Source: Micromonospora arida (GTDB lineage Bacteria; Actinomycetota; Actinomycetes; Mycobacteriales; Micromonosporaceae). From it: 45,833 nucleotides of DNA. The stretch lies in contig NZ_QGSY01000129.1 of assembly GCF_003857035.1 (NCBI RefSeq), positions 1-45,833 on the forward strand, read 5' to 3'. Below the pieces are notes generated by a model. The model ran no database searches. It had not been told where the DNA came from and was given only the letters and a program-made list of their open reading frames with translations. Positions 24,664 through 33,535 of the stretch are shown in pieces. Position 1 is the stretch's first letter, and every line of letters begins with the position of its first letter. Made by a program: the position numbers and the translations under genes.

Positions 24664-25144
24664 GATCCTCCTCCAGTGACCAAGAGCCGAACGGCCTGCC
24701 CGAGGGTGGGCGTACCGCGACGCGTGGCCGAGCGCGCAGGCGTCAGAGAGTTAGCGTTAACAAGACGCCGGCGAGCTATGGCGCACGCCTGATTCGAGAT
24801 CGACGAAGCAGGGCTTGCCCGGAAAGCCGAGGTGTCGTCGTCCTTAGGCATCGACTGTGAGCGATAACATGCCGTTCGTCAAGACGTAATGCGCTGGGAA
24901 CATTGGCCACCGTCGAGCTGCCGATCTTGGCGCTGACGTCTTTCACTCGACTTCCCGCAGGCATCACCCCGGACGCGGACGCAGACCACGACCTGGGCCC
25001 TTGAGGAGGCACCGAGAGCGCGTTAACATCGACGTTTGCCCATCGTGCGCGGTGTCGACGAACCGAGCCCTGCCCGTCGACCGGTGGGGGCGCCGCAGGC
25101 GTCAATGGCCAGCCCTCGGACCGCACCCGTCGCCTACGTCCGAG
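24664..25144. other. Intergenic region, 481 bp
   Basis: The left ~110 bases hold the GH62 ribosome site and its operator. The remainder, down to the kinase stop at 25145, has only short open frames without recognisable sequence. No terminator-like hairpin was found for the kinase. Confidence 0.5.
24750..24761 (-). promoter_or_regulatory. LacI-type operator upstream of GH62
   Basis: The plus strand reads GTTAGCGTTAAC, so the minus strand reads GTTAACGCTAAC. It is a near-perfect palindrome with the central CG typical of LacI-family operators. The same 12-mer recurs at 28222-28233 upstream of the SGNH esterase. Confidence 0.7.
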
Positions 25145-26761
25145 TCAGACCGCGCCTCGATCGACCAGGCTGAACCTGGTGTCCAGCGGGGCGTCGCCGA
25201 GAAACTCGACGAAGATCTCCCTCTTGGTCGGGCTCCACTGCACCGGGCCGTACTCCTCGCTGATGATGGAGTAGGAAGCGCGCCCTTTGTCGTCCTTGCC
25301 CTCACGGAAGATCGTGAACAGGGTTGCTTTGGTGGGCCGACAGTCGGCTCCCACCAGCGACTTGTACCCCTCTGAATCGACCTTGACCCCGACGCAGGGT
25401 CGGTGGGCGATCTCCGGGTTCACCGATTTGATCATGAAGTCGACACCGACCGGTTCGAGCACGAAGAGCGCATCCTTGCCGGTCCCGTCGCCGACCTCGA
25501 CTTCGCCGTGCGACGGCAGCGACAGGTCACGGTCGATCTCCACCAGGTGCAGCAGGAATCGCCGCTGACCGGCCAGCATGGCCTGGGTCGGGTCCGCGCT
25601 GACCGCCGGCGAGGCGGACGGCTTTCCCGACGCGGGCGTGGACGCCGTGACCGCCGGCCCGCTCGTCGCCGGGCTACCGCTCGGCGTCGAGCCGGCCTGG
25701 TCCGGTTCGGACCGCCCGCCCAACAGCTGCGGGCCGAACAGGAAAGCGGGCACCAGCACGGCGATCAACGCAGCGGTCGCCCCCAGCGCGGTGAGCCAGC
25801 GACGCCCGCGTGAACCCGCGCGACCGGCCGTGGCCAGACCCGATGGTGTCGACCGCGCGCTTTGATCATCACCACTGGCAGCGGGCGACACATTCGGCGG
25901 CGTCGCGCCCGAAAGTTGGGCCGGCCCGCCGGCACCCACCGGAGTCGCTGCGGTCAACAGCCCGTCGAGCAACTCCCGGGCGGTGGGCCGGGCAGCTGGG
26001 TCCTTCTCCAACGCCCGGGAGACCAACTCCCGCAACGGCCCACCGAGCCCGGTCAGGTCCGGCGGTTGAGTGAGGATCCGCATCGCGGTGGCGGTAGGGG
26101 AGTCGCCCCCGAACGGGCTGCGGCCGGTCGCGGCGTAGGCGACCAGGGCGCCCCAGGCGAAGATGTCCGCGGCCGGGCCCGCCGGACGGCCGGAAGCCGT
26201 GTCGAACCGCTCCGGAGCCATGTACGAGAGGGTCCCGACCATCTGGTTGGTACGGGTGTGCTGGCTCGTCGCCTCGAACGCTCGGGCGATGCCGAAGTCG
26301 ATGACCTTGATCCCACCCGGTGCGACCAGGACGTTCGCCGGCTTCAGGTCGCGATGGATCACCCCGGCACCGTGGATGGCGGTGAGCGCGGTGGCGACCC
26401 CAACCGCGATGCTGTGCAGCCGCGCCGCCCCCAGCGGACCCTGTGTTCGGACCACCTCGGCCAGGCTGGGGCCCTCGACGTACTCCACCACCAGGTACGG
26501 CGGTTCATGGTCCGGGTCGGCGTCCAGGACCTCGGCGGTGCAGAACGGTGGAACCTGGCGGGCGCGGTTCACCTCACTACGGAACCGCCCCCGGAACTCC
26601 TCGTCGTGCGAGAGTTCCGCACGGACGACCTTGACCGCCACCAGCCGTCCCTGCGGAGAGCGGGCCAGGAAGACACTGCCCATCCCCCCGTCGCCGAGCC
26701 GGTCGAGCACCTCGTACCCACCGAGGCGTGCCGGGTCACCGGGACGCAACCCGACGCTCAC
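25145..26761 (-). CDS. Transmembrane Ser/Thr protein kinase (PknB-type) with extracellular sensor-like domain
   Basis: A 538-residue kinase. The catalytic domain (about 14-275) has the Gly loop LGDGGMGSVFLA, the ATP-binding Lys in VAVKVV, HRDLKPANVLV, DFGIA and YMAPERF. A Pro/Ser-rich juxtamembrane stretch, one membrane span (WLTALGATAALIAVLVPAFL, about 340-365) and a TPS-rich linker lead to a ~140-residue extracellular domain. That domain is not PASTA. It can be aligned with the extracellular domain of the sigma-linked protein at 15079-15768 (ALFVLEPVG, TLFTIF, SYSI, FSLVDRG). The GTG at 26761 is chosen to begin just before RPGDPARLGGYEVLDRLG; the frame is open to 26992 but upstream residues are low complexity. 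It lies between two xylan-type enzyme genes. Confidence 0.88.
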   Translation of the reverse strand: MSVGLRPGDPARLGGYEVLDRLGDGGMGSVFLARSPQGRLVAVKVVRAELSHDEEFRGRFRSEVNRARQVPPFCTAEVLDADPDHEPPYLVVEYVEGPSLAEVVRTQGPLGAARLHSIAVGVATALTAIHGAGVIHRDLKPANVLVAPGGIKVIDFGIARAFEATSQHTRTNQMVGTLSYMAPERFDTASGRPAGPAADIFAWGALVAYAATGRSPFGGDSPTATAMRILTQPPDLTGLGGPLRELVSRALEKDPAARPTARELLDGLLTAATPVGAGGPAQLSGATPPNVSPAASGDDQSARSTPSGLATAGRAGSRGRRWLTALGATAALIAVLVPAFLFGPQLLGGRSEPDQAGSTPSGSPATSGPAVTASTPASGKPSASPAVSADPTQAMLAGQRRFLLHLVEIDRDLSLPSHGEVEVGDGTGKDALFVLEPVGVDFMIKSVNPEIAHRPCVGVKVDSEGYKSLVGADCRPTKATLFTIFREGKDDKGRASYSIISEEYGPVQWSPTKREIFVEFLGDAPLDTRFSLVDRGAV

Positions 26762-26960
26762 GCCGGGTGCCCGCAGACCGCGACCACCGCGCGAGCCGTT
26801 CCGCCCATCACCCGTTCCCCTCAGGTCACTCCGACGCCGGCCGCAGCCTATCGTCCGCCCACCGAACCCGGTCGATGCCGTCCACGAGTCGGTCTCGTCC
26901 GGAGCGTCCGGCGGTGCCAACCCTGATTCGTCGCTTGCGAGGACCGACTGAGCAGGCGGC

Positions 26961-26990
26961 GGTGGTCGGATCATCAGCGATCCGACCACC
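26961..26990 (-). terminator. Hairpin terminator after the SGNH esterase gene
   Basis: A perfect 12-bp stem, GGTGGTCGGATC (26961-26972) with GATCCGACCACC (26979-26990), has a 6-nt loop 21 bases beyond the stop of the minus-strand esterase gene. Confidence 0.78.
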
Positions 26991-27010
26991 ACCCGGCGCG
27001 ACCATACGAG

Positions 27011-28234
<1,224 letters not shown>

Positions 28235-28328
28235 ACGATTCATGTAAATTCTTGTCGCTGATCTGGCCCACGTCAAGCGTGCCGGCAACCCGGATCGCGG
28301 CGGCAGAGCCAGCGCGCGGCCCGTGCGG

Positions 28329-28407
28329 ATGATCGACTCGGCTTTCGAGAAGTCGGCCCGTCCTGGTGCCAGGGATGCCCCGACTTCATGAAAAACGAGT
28401 CGATCAT
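28329..28407. repeat. 79-bp long imperfect hairpin, possible REP/MITE-like element
   Basis: The outer arms ATGATCGACTCG (28329-28340) and CGAGTCGATCAT (28396-28407) are perfect. They continue inward through TTTCG/TGAAA with one wobble, then GAAGTCGG (28349-28356) with CCGACTTC (28380-28387), and an apex CCTGG/CCAGG. No gene stop is adjacent, so a simple terminator role is unlikely. Confidence 0.6.
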
Positions 28408-28738
28408 GTCTGCTGCGTCGCCCCGACGGCCTGCGCGAGTGACGCCGAGGATCGGCGAGGCGCTGTGACCGGCGCGGGGTCGCCCGGTGCCGGTCGGGCG
28501 GATGAGCGCGTGTGGGGCGATCGGGACGCTGTGGCACCTACGCCGAATGTAGGTCTTTTTCGCATAAGCCCGGTTGATGTGAGCATCGCTCGACTACCTT
28601 CGCCCTTGGTGGCGATAACCGATTTGTCGCCGCTGCGCCGGCCTGGGGACAGGGCACGTTCGCTGGAGTGAGCTGGGCGTCAGTGATCATGGTGGCCCTT
28701 CGCCGCCTTTGGTCTGCAAACCGCCGGCGGTGGGCCGC

Positions 28739-29302
28739 TCACCGCGACCTGAGCCCGTCGACGACGACGGTGAGCATACGGTCGAGCCGGGCGCGCTGGT
28801 CCGGTCCGCCGGCCACGGAGAGCACGCCGGCGAGGATGCCGCCGACATCGACCGGGTCGATGTCGCTGCGCAGTTCCCCTGCCTCGGCGCCCGCCGCGAG
28901 CACCATTCCCAGAATCTGCTGGACCTCGTCGCAGACCGGGCCGGTGCCGAAACGTCCGGAAGCGCTCATGGCAACCAGGGCGTCGCAGATGCCGCGCCGT
29001 TCGCCTGCCCACTCGGCGAAGCGGCGCATCCAGGCATGTAGAGCCTGGGCGGGCTGCTCGGTGGCCAGGAAGGATTGCGCATCCTGGCGTAGGGGGCGGA
29101 TCTGGTCCCGGTAGACCTCCTCCACCAGATCCTCCCTGGTGGGGAAGTGGCGATAGAGGGTGGCGTTGCCCACCCCCGCGCGTTTGGCGATCGCGTCCAG
29201 GGAGATCGCCTGCCCGGAGGCGAAGGCTTCGGCGGCAGTGGCGATCAGGTGTGCGCGGTTGCGCTGGGCATCGGCCCGCAGGGTGGTCCTTCGCGGAGTC
29301 AT
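28739..29302 (-). CDS. TetR/AcrR-family transcriptional regulator
   Basis: A 187-residue repressor. The N-terminal helix-turn-helix is LIATAAEAFASGQAISLDAI, then AKRAGVGNATLYRHFPTRED (about residues 19-58). The C-terminal ligand domain is all-helical, with blocks such as LHAWMRRFAEWAGERRGICD. It is divergent from an SDR and aldo/keto reductase pair. The intergenic space holds two palindromes with the same CGGGGA-N2-TCCCCG core, which should be its operators. It most likely represses itself and the two redox enzymes until a small ligand binds. Confidence 0.92.
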   Translation of the reverse strand: MTPRRTTLRADAQRNRAHLIATAAEAFASGQAISLDAIAKRAGVGNATLYRHFPTREDLVEEVYRDQIRPLRQDAQSFLATEQPAQALHAWMRRFAEWAGERRGICDALVAMSASGRFGTGPVCDEVQQILGMVLAAGAEAGELRSDIDPVDVGGILAGVLSVAGGPDQRARLDRMLTVVVDGLRSR

Positions 29303-29345
29303 GGGCGCTCACAATCGCTGGTCCGGCTCGACGGGGGGAATGAAT

Positions 29346-29359
29346 CGGGGAGATCCCCG
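29346..29359. promoter_or_regulatory. TetR operator 1 (candidate)
   Basis: CGGGGAGATCCCCG is a perfect 14-bp palindrome, 44-57 bases upstream of the TetR start and 35 bp from a second copy of the same core. Confidence 0.68.
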
Positions 29360-29378
29360 CTTAGTGTACGGTGACATA

Positions 29379-29396
29379 AACGGGGAGGTCCCCGTT
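29379..29396. promoter_or_regulatory. TetR operator 2 (candidate)
   Basis: AACGGGGAGGTCCCCGTT is palindromic apart from its two central bases, and shares the CGGGGA-N2-TCCCCG core with the site at 29346. It lies 38-55 bases before the SDR start. Confidence 0.7.
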
Positions 29397-29433
29397 AGCT
29401 GGAGACAGCCGTACGCTCGACGAAAGGCAACCC

Positions 29434-30159
29434 ATGCCCGCAGCGCTCATCACCGGGGGCACAACCGGAATCGGCAGAGCGACCGCCGAACTACTGCACG
29501 CCCGCGGCTACCGGGTCGCAGTCACCGGACAGAACCCCGAGTCACTCGCGCGAGCGAGACGAGAGCTCCCCGACGACGTCCTCGTCGTCCCCGCCGACTC
29601 CCGTGTCATGGCCGACACCGACGCGCTCATGACGACGGTGTCGGACCGTCTTGGGTCTCTTGACCTGCTGTTCCTCAACGCTGGGATCTTCCGCCCCGCA
29701 CCGGTGGCCGACGTGACGGAGGCGTCCTTCGACGAACAGGCCGACGTCAACTTCAAAGGCCAGTACTTCACCCTCCAGAAGGCTCTGCCGCTCATGAACG
29801 ACGGCGGATCGATCGTCCTCACCGTGGGCGTCGGAGCCCGCCGCGGCAGCCCAGGCGCCACGGTGGGAGCAGCGACCCGCGGAGCTCTCCTGGCGATGCT
29901 GCCCTCGCTCGCGCTTGAACTGGCTCCACGCAGGATCCGCGTCAACGCCGTGAGTCCCGGAGCGACTGAGACTCCGCTGTTCGACAAGCTGGCAGTGCCC
30001 CAGAGCCGCCGGGACGCCATGCGCGCACGCATCCCGTTCGAGCGGTTCGGGTCCAGCCAAGAGGTCGCGGAGGTCGTTGCCTTTCTGGCCTCGGCGGCGG
30101 CCGGCTATGTCACCGGCCAGGACATCGTCGTGGCCGGCGGCTACGGACTCGGCGCCTGA
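29434..30159 (+). CDS. SDR-family oxidoreductase in the TetR locus
   Basis: A 241-residue short-chain dehydrogenase-like protein. The glycine motif is ITGGTTGIGRATAEL (about 6-20), then LLFLNAGIFRP at about 78 and IRVNAVSPGATETPLFDKL at about 170. It ends in YVTGQDIVVAGGYGLG. The usual Tyr-x3-Lys is not seen: the expected segment reads VGAATRGALLAMLPSLALEL, so catalysis may be altered. GAAAGG precedes the ATG. It is divergent from the TetR gene and 58 bp upstream of the aldo/keto reductase, probably in one transcript. Confidence 0.86.
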   Translation: MPAALITGGTTGIGRATAELLHARGYRVAVTGQNPESLARARRELPDDVLVVPADSRVMADTDALMTTVSDRLGSLDLLFLNAGIFRPAPVADVTEASFDEQADVNFKGQYFTLQKALPLMNDGGSIVLTVGVGARRGSPGATVGAATRGALLAMLPSLALELAPRRIRVNAVSPGATETPLFDKLAVPQSRRDAMRARIPFERFGSSQEVAEVVAFLASAAAGYVTGQDIVVAGGYGLGA

Positions 30160-30217
30160 CATTCGGGCACGTCGCCCATCTCCCGAACACCCGAAACCAC
30201 CACCACAGGAGAAGCAC

Positions 30218-31282
30218 ATGCCACTCACCCTCGACACCTACCGGCAACTGGGGCGCTCCGGCCTGCGGATTTCGCCGCTCGCGCTAGGCGCGGCCACCTT
30301 CGGCAACGACTGGGGCTGGGGGGCCGAGCAGGATGAAGCCCGCAAGTTGTTCGACCTCTACGTCGAGCGCGGTGGGAACTTCATCGACACGGCGGTCACC
30401 TATACCAACGGCACGTCGGAACGCATGATCGGCGAGTTCGCCCAGGGACGGCGCGACGGGCTCGTGCTGGCCACGAAGTACACGACCCTGCGCCGGCCGA
30501 ACGACCCCAACTCCGGCGGCGCCAGCCGCAAGAGCCTGTTCGGGGCCGTCGAAACCAGCCTGCGACAGTTGAACACCGACTACATCGACCTTCTCTACCT
30601 CCACGTGTGGGACCCCACCACACCCGTGGAAGAGATCCTGCGTGGACTGGACGACCTCGTCCGGCAGGGCAAGATCCTGTACGTGGCCGTTTCCAACACC
30701 CCGGCCTGGCAGGTCTCCCGCATGCAGACGATCGCCGATCTGAGGGGCTGGTCGCCGCTGGTGGCGCTGCAGCTGGAGTACAACCTGGTGGAGCGGACCG
30801 GGGAGCGTGACCTCATCCCGATGGCGCAGGAGATGGGGCTGGGCACCGTACTGTGGTCGCCACTGGCGGGAGGAGTGCTCACCGGCAAATACAGCCGTGA
30901 GGACCTGACCACCCCGCCGAACCACAACAGTGGAAGCGTCCGGAAGAGCTTCAACGTGGCCCTCGGGGGCGTGACCGAGCGCAACCTGGCCATCGTGGAC
31001 GTGGTCAAGGACGTCGCCGAGGAACTGGGCCGTACGCCGGCTCAGGTCGCGCTCGCCTGGACCCTGCAGAACCCGGGGGTGACAGCGCCGGTCATCGGAG
31101 CCCGGACCACCGAACAACTACGGGAAAACCTGGGAGTCCTGGAGGTCGACCTCAGCCCGTCGCACCTGGCCCGTCTGGACGAGGTGAGCGCCATCGACCT
31201 CGGCTTCCCCCACGCGATGCTCGCCAGCGACCACATTCGCGTGCAGACCCGCGGCGACCTGAAGATCCAAGCCCGCCGCTGA
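30218..31282 (+). CDS. Aldo/keto reductase
   Basis: A 354-residue AKR barrel. It begins YRQLGRSGLRISPLALGAAT. The catalytic Asp-Tyr pair is in GGNFIDTAVTY, the Lys in VLATKYTTL, and the His-containing strand is YIDLLYLHVWD. The NADPH site includes WSPLAGGVLTGKY and APVIGARTTEQLRENL. Enzymes of this subgroup reduce aldehydes or ketones with NADPH; the substrate is unknown. The ATG at 30218 has AGGAGAAG before it; the frame is open upstream to 30077 inside the SDR gene. A truncated AKR relative lies just downstream on the opposite strand. Confidence 0.92.
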   Translation: MPLTLDTYRQLGRSGLRISPLALGAATFGNDWGWGAEQDEARKLFDLYVERGGNFIDTAVTYTNGTSERMIGEFAQGRRDGLVLATKYTTLRRPNDPNSGGASRKSLFGAVETSLRQLNTDYIDLLYLHVWDPTTPVEEILRGLDDLVRQGKILYVAVSNTPAWQVSRMQTIADLRGWSPLVALQLEYNLVERTGERDLIPMAQEMGLGTVLWSPLAGGVLTGKYSREDLTTPPNHNSGSVRKSFNVALGGVTERNLAIVDVVKDVAEELGRTPAQVALAWTLQNPGVTAPVIGARTTEQLRENLGVLEVDLSPSHLARLDEVSAIDLGFPHAMLASDHIRVQTRGDLKIQARR

Positions 31283-31356
31283 TTCGACGCGGCGACACTC
31301 CCGCCCATGGCCGGCCGGGTACTCAGCCGAGCATCTGCCGCAGAACTGGAGAACTC

Positions 31357-31399
31357 CCGCGATGGGGGCGAGGGCGAACTTCACCTCGCCCCATCGCGG
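31357..31399. terminator. Hairpin terminator after the aldo/keto reductase
   Basis: CCGCGATGG (31357-31365) pairs with CCATCGCGG (31391-31399). The stem is extended inward by a bulged GGGCGAG/CTCGCC. Confidence 0.6.
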
Positions 31400-31401
31400 T
31401 G

Positions 31402-31632
31402 TCACTCACCTGTGGCGGCCTGCTCTCCGTGCGTCGGGTGCCTGACGACGAAGCCCAGGGCCAGGTGGGTGGGTGACAGTCCGGCGTCGTCGGCGATCGG
31501 TACGAGTCGTTCGACGGTCGCGTGGTTGCGGGGGTCGGTCATGTGCCGGGGCACCCAGTGCATGCGCCCGGTGGAGGGCTGTTCGCCACCACGGAAACGG
31601 CCGGTGAGCAGGCCCGACGCGAGAGGGCTCCA
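31402..31632 (-). pseudogene. Aldo/keto reductase C-terminal remnant
   Basis: Reading the minus strand from 31632 gives WSPLASGLLTGRFRGGEQPS, then RMHWVPRH, NHATVERLVPIADDAGLSPT and HLALGFVVRHP, with a stop at 31402-31404. This is the NADPH-binding C-terminal part of an AKR, about 77 residues. Upstream in frame the sequence becomes unrelated (RCGGS), and there is no start or N-terminal barrel, so the gene is a fragment. It is not a copy of the intact neighbour: residues differ throughout. The family's last ~60 residues are also missing or replaced. Confidence 0.75.
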
Positions 31633-31813
31633 CGACCCGCCGCAGCGCCACCATCGTCACATCGACGCTTCCGCACCGCCGCGGGCGCGCAGCAACGACA
31701 TCGCCTGCAACGGCATCAATGTGCAGGGATCCACGATGGAGCACGAAGGCGTTAGGCTTGCCCGGACACGCGATCACTCCTCCCGTACCGCGGTCCGCCT
31801 TGAAGGAGCCCCG

Positions 31814-32617
31814 GTGACGAACACGTCCTCGTCTGCGTACGACAAGCTCGACACCAGCGTTGCCCACTCCGCCCGCCTGTGGAACCACCTCCTAGGCGGT
31901 AAGGACAATTTCGCCGCCGACCGGGAGGCCGCCGCGCAGGTCCTCGCCTTCATGCCGGAGTTGGTGCAGTCGGCCCGGTTCAACCGGCAGTTCCTCGGTC
32001 GCGCGGTCCGGTACCTCGCTGACGAGGTGGGGATCCGGCAGTTCCTCGACATCGGCACCGGCCTTCCCACCGCGGACAACACTCATGAAGTCGCCCAGAG
32101 CGCCGCACCTGACTCGCGCATCGTCTACGTCGATAACGACCCGATGGTGTTGGCTCACGCCCGCGCGTTGCTGACCAGCAGCCCGCAGGGCGCCACCGAT
32201 TACATCGACGCGGACATCAGGGACATCGAACGGATCATCACCGAAGCGCGCCGCACACTGAACTTCGACCAACCCATCGCGATCATGTTGCTCGGCATTC
32301 TCAACTTCGTCGTCGACGACGCGGAGGCGGCCCGCATCGTTCACCAGCTGCTTGACGCCGTCCCAGCCGGCAGCCACCTGGTGATCTCCCATCCGACCCG
32401 CGAGGTCAACCCGGAGGCCGTCGACCGGGCCGTGCGGATGTGGAACGCTGGCGGCTCAGCGCCAATGACGATCCGGTCCCCTGCGCAGATCACCGACCTG
32501 TTCGCCGGGCTGCAACTGATCGATCCCGGGCTCGTCACCTGCTCGCGCTGGCGCCCTAACGGCAACGACACGACGCCCGCCTCCGAGTACTGCGCCGTCG
32601 CCCGCAAGAACAACTAA
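31814..32617 (+). CDS. SAM-dependent methyltransferase, DUF574 (Methyltransf_19) family
   Basis: A 267-residue protein with the family's typical opening, SVAHSARLWNHLLGGKDNFA followed by ADREAAAQVL. The SAM site is IRQFLDIGTGLPTADNTHEV at about residues 75-94, then IVYVDNDPMVLAHARALL, with an acidic DADIRD motif. This family is very abundant in actinomycetes and mostly uncharacterised; acceptors are unknown. The GTG at 31814 is preceded by AAGGAG at 31803-31808; the frame is open much further upstream without conservation. A ~0.9-kb near-empty region follows. Confidence 0.9.
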   Translation: MTNTSSSAYDKLDTSVAHSARLWNHLLGGKDNFAADREAAAQVLAFMPELVQSARFNRQFLGRAVRYLADEVGIRQFLDIGTGLPTADNTHEVAQSAAPDSRIVYVDNDPMVLAHARALLTSSPQGATDYIDADIRDIERIITEARRTLNFDQPIAIMLLGILNFVVDDAEAARIVHQLLDAVPAGSHLVISHPTREVNPEAVDRAVRMWNAGGSAPMTIRSPAQITDLFAGLQLIDPGLVTCSRWRPNGNDTTPASEYCAVARKNN

Positions 32618-32725
32618 CGGCACGGTTGTCGCCGGGGCGTGCACCTTCACCGCCGTACACGATTGAGTGCAGGACCTCGACCGCCCGGCTTGGCGCAAGC
32701 TCGGCTTCACCGGCACGGCAGAACG

Positions 32726-32770
32726 ACGGATACGCCCCCGCCACCTAAAGGTGGACGAGGGCGTATCCGT
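32726..32770. terminator. Strong 45-nt hairpin, possible terminator or structured RNA
   Basis: A perfect 12-bp base, ACGGATACGCCC (32726-32737) with GGGCGTATCCGT (32759-32770), carries a small internal loop and an apical CCACC-TAAA-GGTGG (32741-32754). It is 109 bases after the methyltransferase stop and has no T-run. Confidence 0.55.
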
Positions 32771-33219
32771 TCGTACCAGCCGGCGGGGACCCTGCGGCGA
32801 GGGCCGGGTCACAGCCATCCGCGCGGCGACCCCTCACCTGTCCAGCGCAACGACGTCGGCGCTCGTCGGCGGAGCGCCACCGGCGCCCTGGACAAACAGC
32901 CCGCTCGAGACCGTATCGACGTACGGGAGTGGCGGCCCGATCGGGGGGAACGTACGAGGTGGTGCGGGACCTGCGCTACATGACGAGCTGATCCGCGGCT
33001 CGCGGGCGTGGCAATGACCCCGAGCCCACCGCTGCCTCACTGCTGGGATGATCTCGGCTCGTCCCCGGCCGGGCGGCGGCCAGGATGGTCGAACGGGGCA
33101 GTTGAACCGGAGCGTCCGTGGGCGCCATGAGCGCGGCGGCGACGCCATGACCCAGGCAAGAGCCTGCTGCGCGGAACTCTCACGAGATGTCCGCACCCAT
33201 CCGGCCGAATCCGAGCGAA

Positions 33220-33254
33220 GTACGGGTGGTGGATCGCGCAGCCACCACCCGTAC
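33220..33254. repeat. Perfect 13-bp inverted repeat
   Basis: GTACGGGTGGTGG (33220-33232) and CCACCACCCGTAC (33242-33254) enclose a 9-nt spacer. It could be a terminator or operator; no intact gene abuts it. Confidence 0.6.
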
Positions 33255-33276
33255 CCGACCGGAAGAAAGCTCGAAA

Positions 33277-33480
33277 ATGAGTTCACCCATCTCGGCAAGC
33301 AGGCCGCCGCCGTCATCACCACCCGCGCTCGTCGCTTCCGCCCTGAGCACCGCTCCCGCCCAGGCCACCGGTGTGAAGCCGCTGAAGACCAAGTCCCGGG
33401 CCACGGTGCTGACCGCGGACAGAGCGGCTTCGACCGCAAGGGCACGACTCGACATCCTGGCCGCCGCGGTGCGCGAGTAG
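33277..33480 (+). pseudogene. Possible frameshifted remnant of a small secreted protein
   Basis: The 67-codon frame from ATG 33277 contains ALVASALSTAPAQATGVKPL, which looks like the end of a signal peptide with an AQA cleavage site. The hydrophobic start that should precede it (KQAAAVITT) is in a neighbouring frame. This suggests a single frameshift in a decayed exported-protein gene. No family is recognised, and it may be chance. Confidence 0.25.
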
Positions 33481-33535
33481 CCGAAGATCGGATACGAGAC
33501 GCCTGCCGGTCGCCGATTCAATCAAGCCTGTCAGT

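Larger units (their letters stand above)
32618..33535. other. Near-empty region with two strong hairpins, 918 bp
   Basis: No recognisable gene is present. Two strong hairpins lie at 32726-32770 and 33220-33254. A short open frame at 33277-33480 has a secretion-signal-like composition split between two frames. The rest reads as decayed DNA in all six frames. Confidence 0.5.

Noticed and set aside
25019..25034. GCGTTAACA-like half site between GH62 and kinase genes
   Set aside because: It is a half site without the mirrored arm, and there is no promoter nearby.
24776..25126. 116-codon minus frame between GH62 and kinase
   Set aside because: There is no ribosome site, no recognisable domain, and the composition is like shadow frames.
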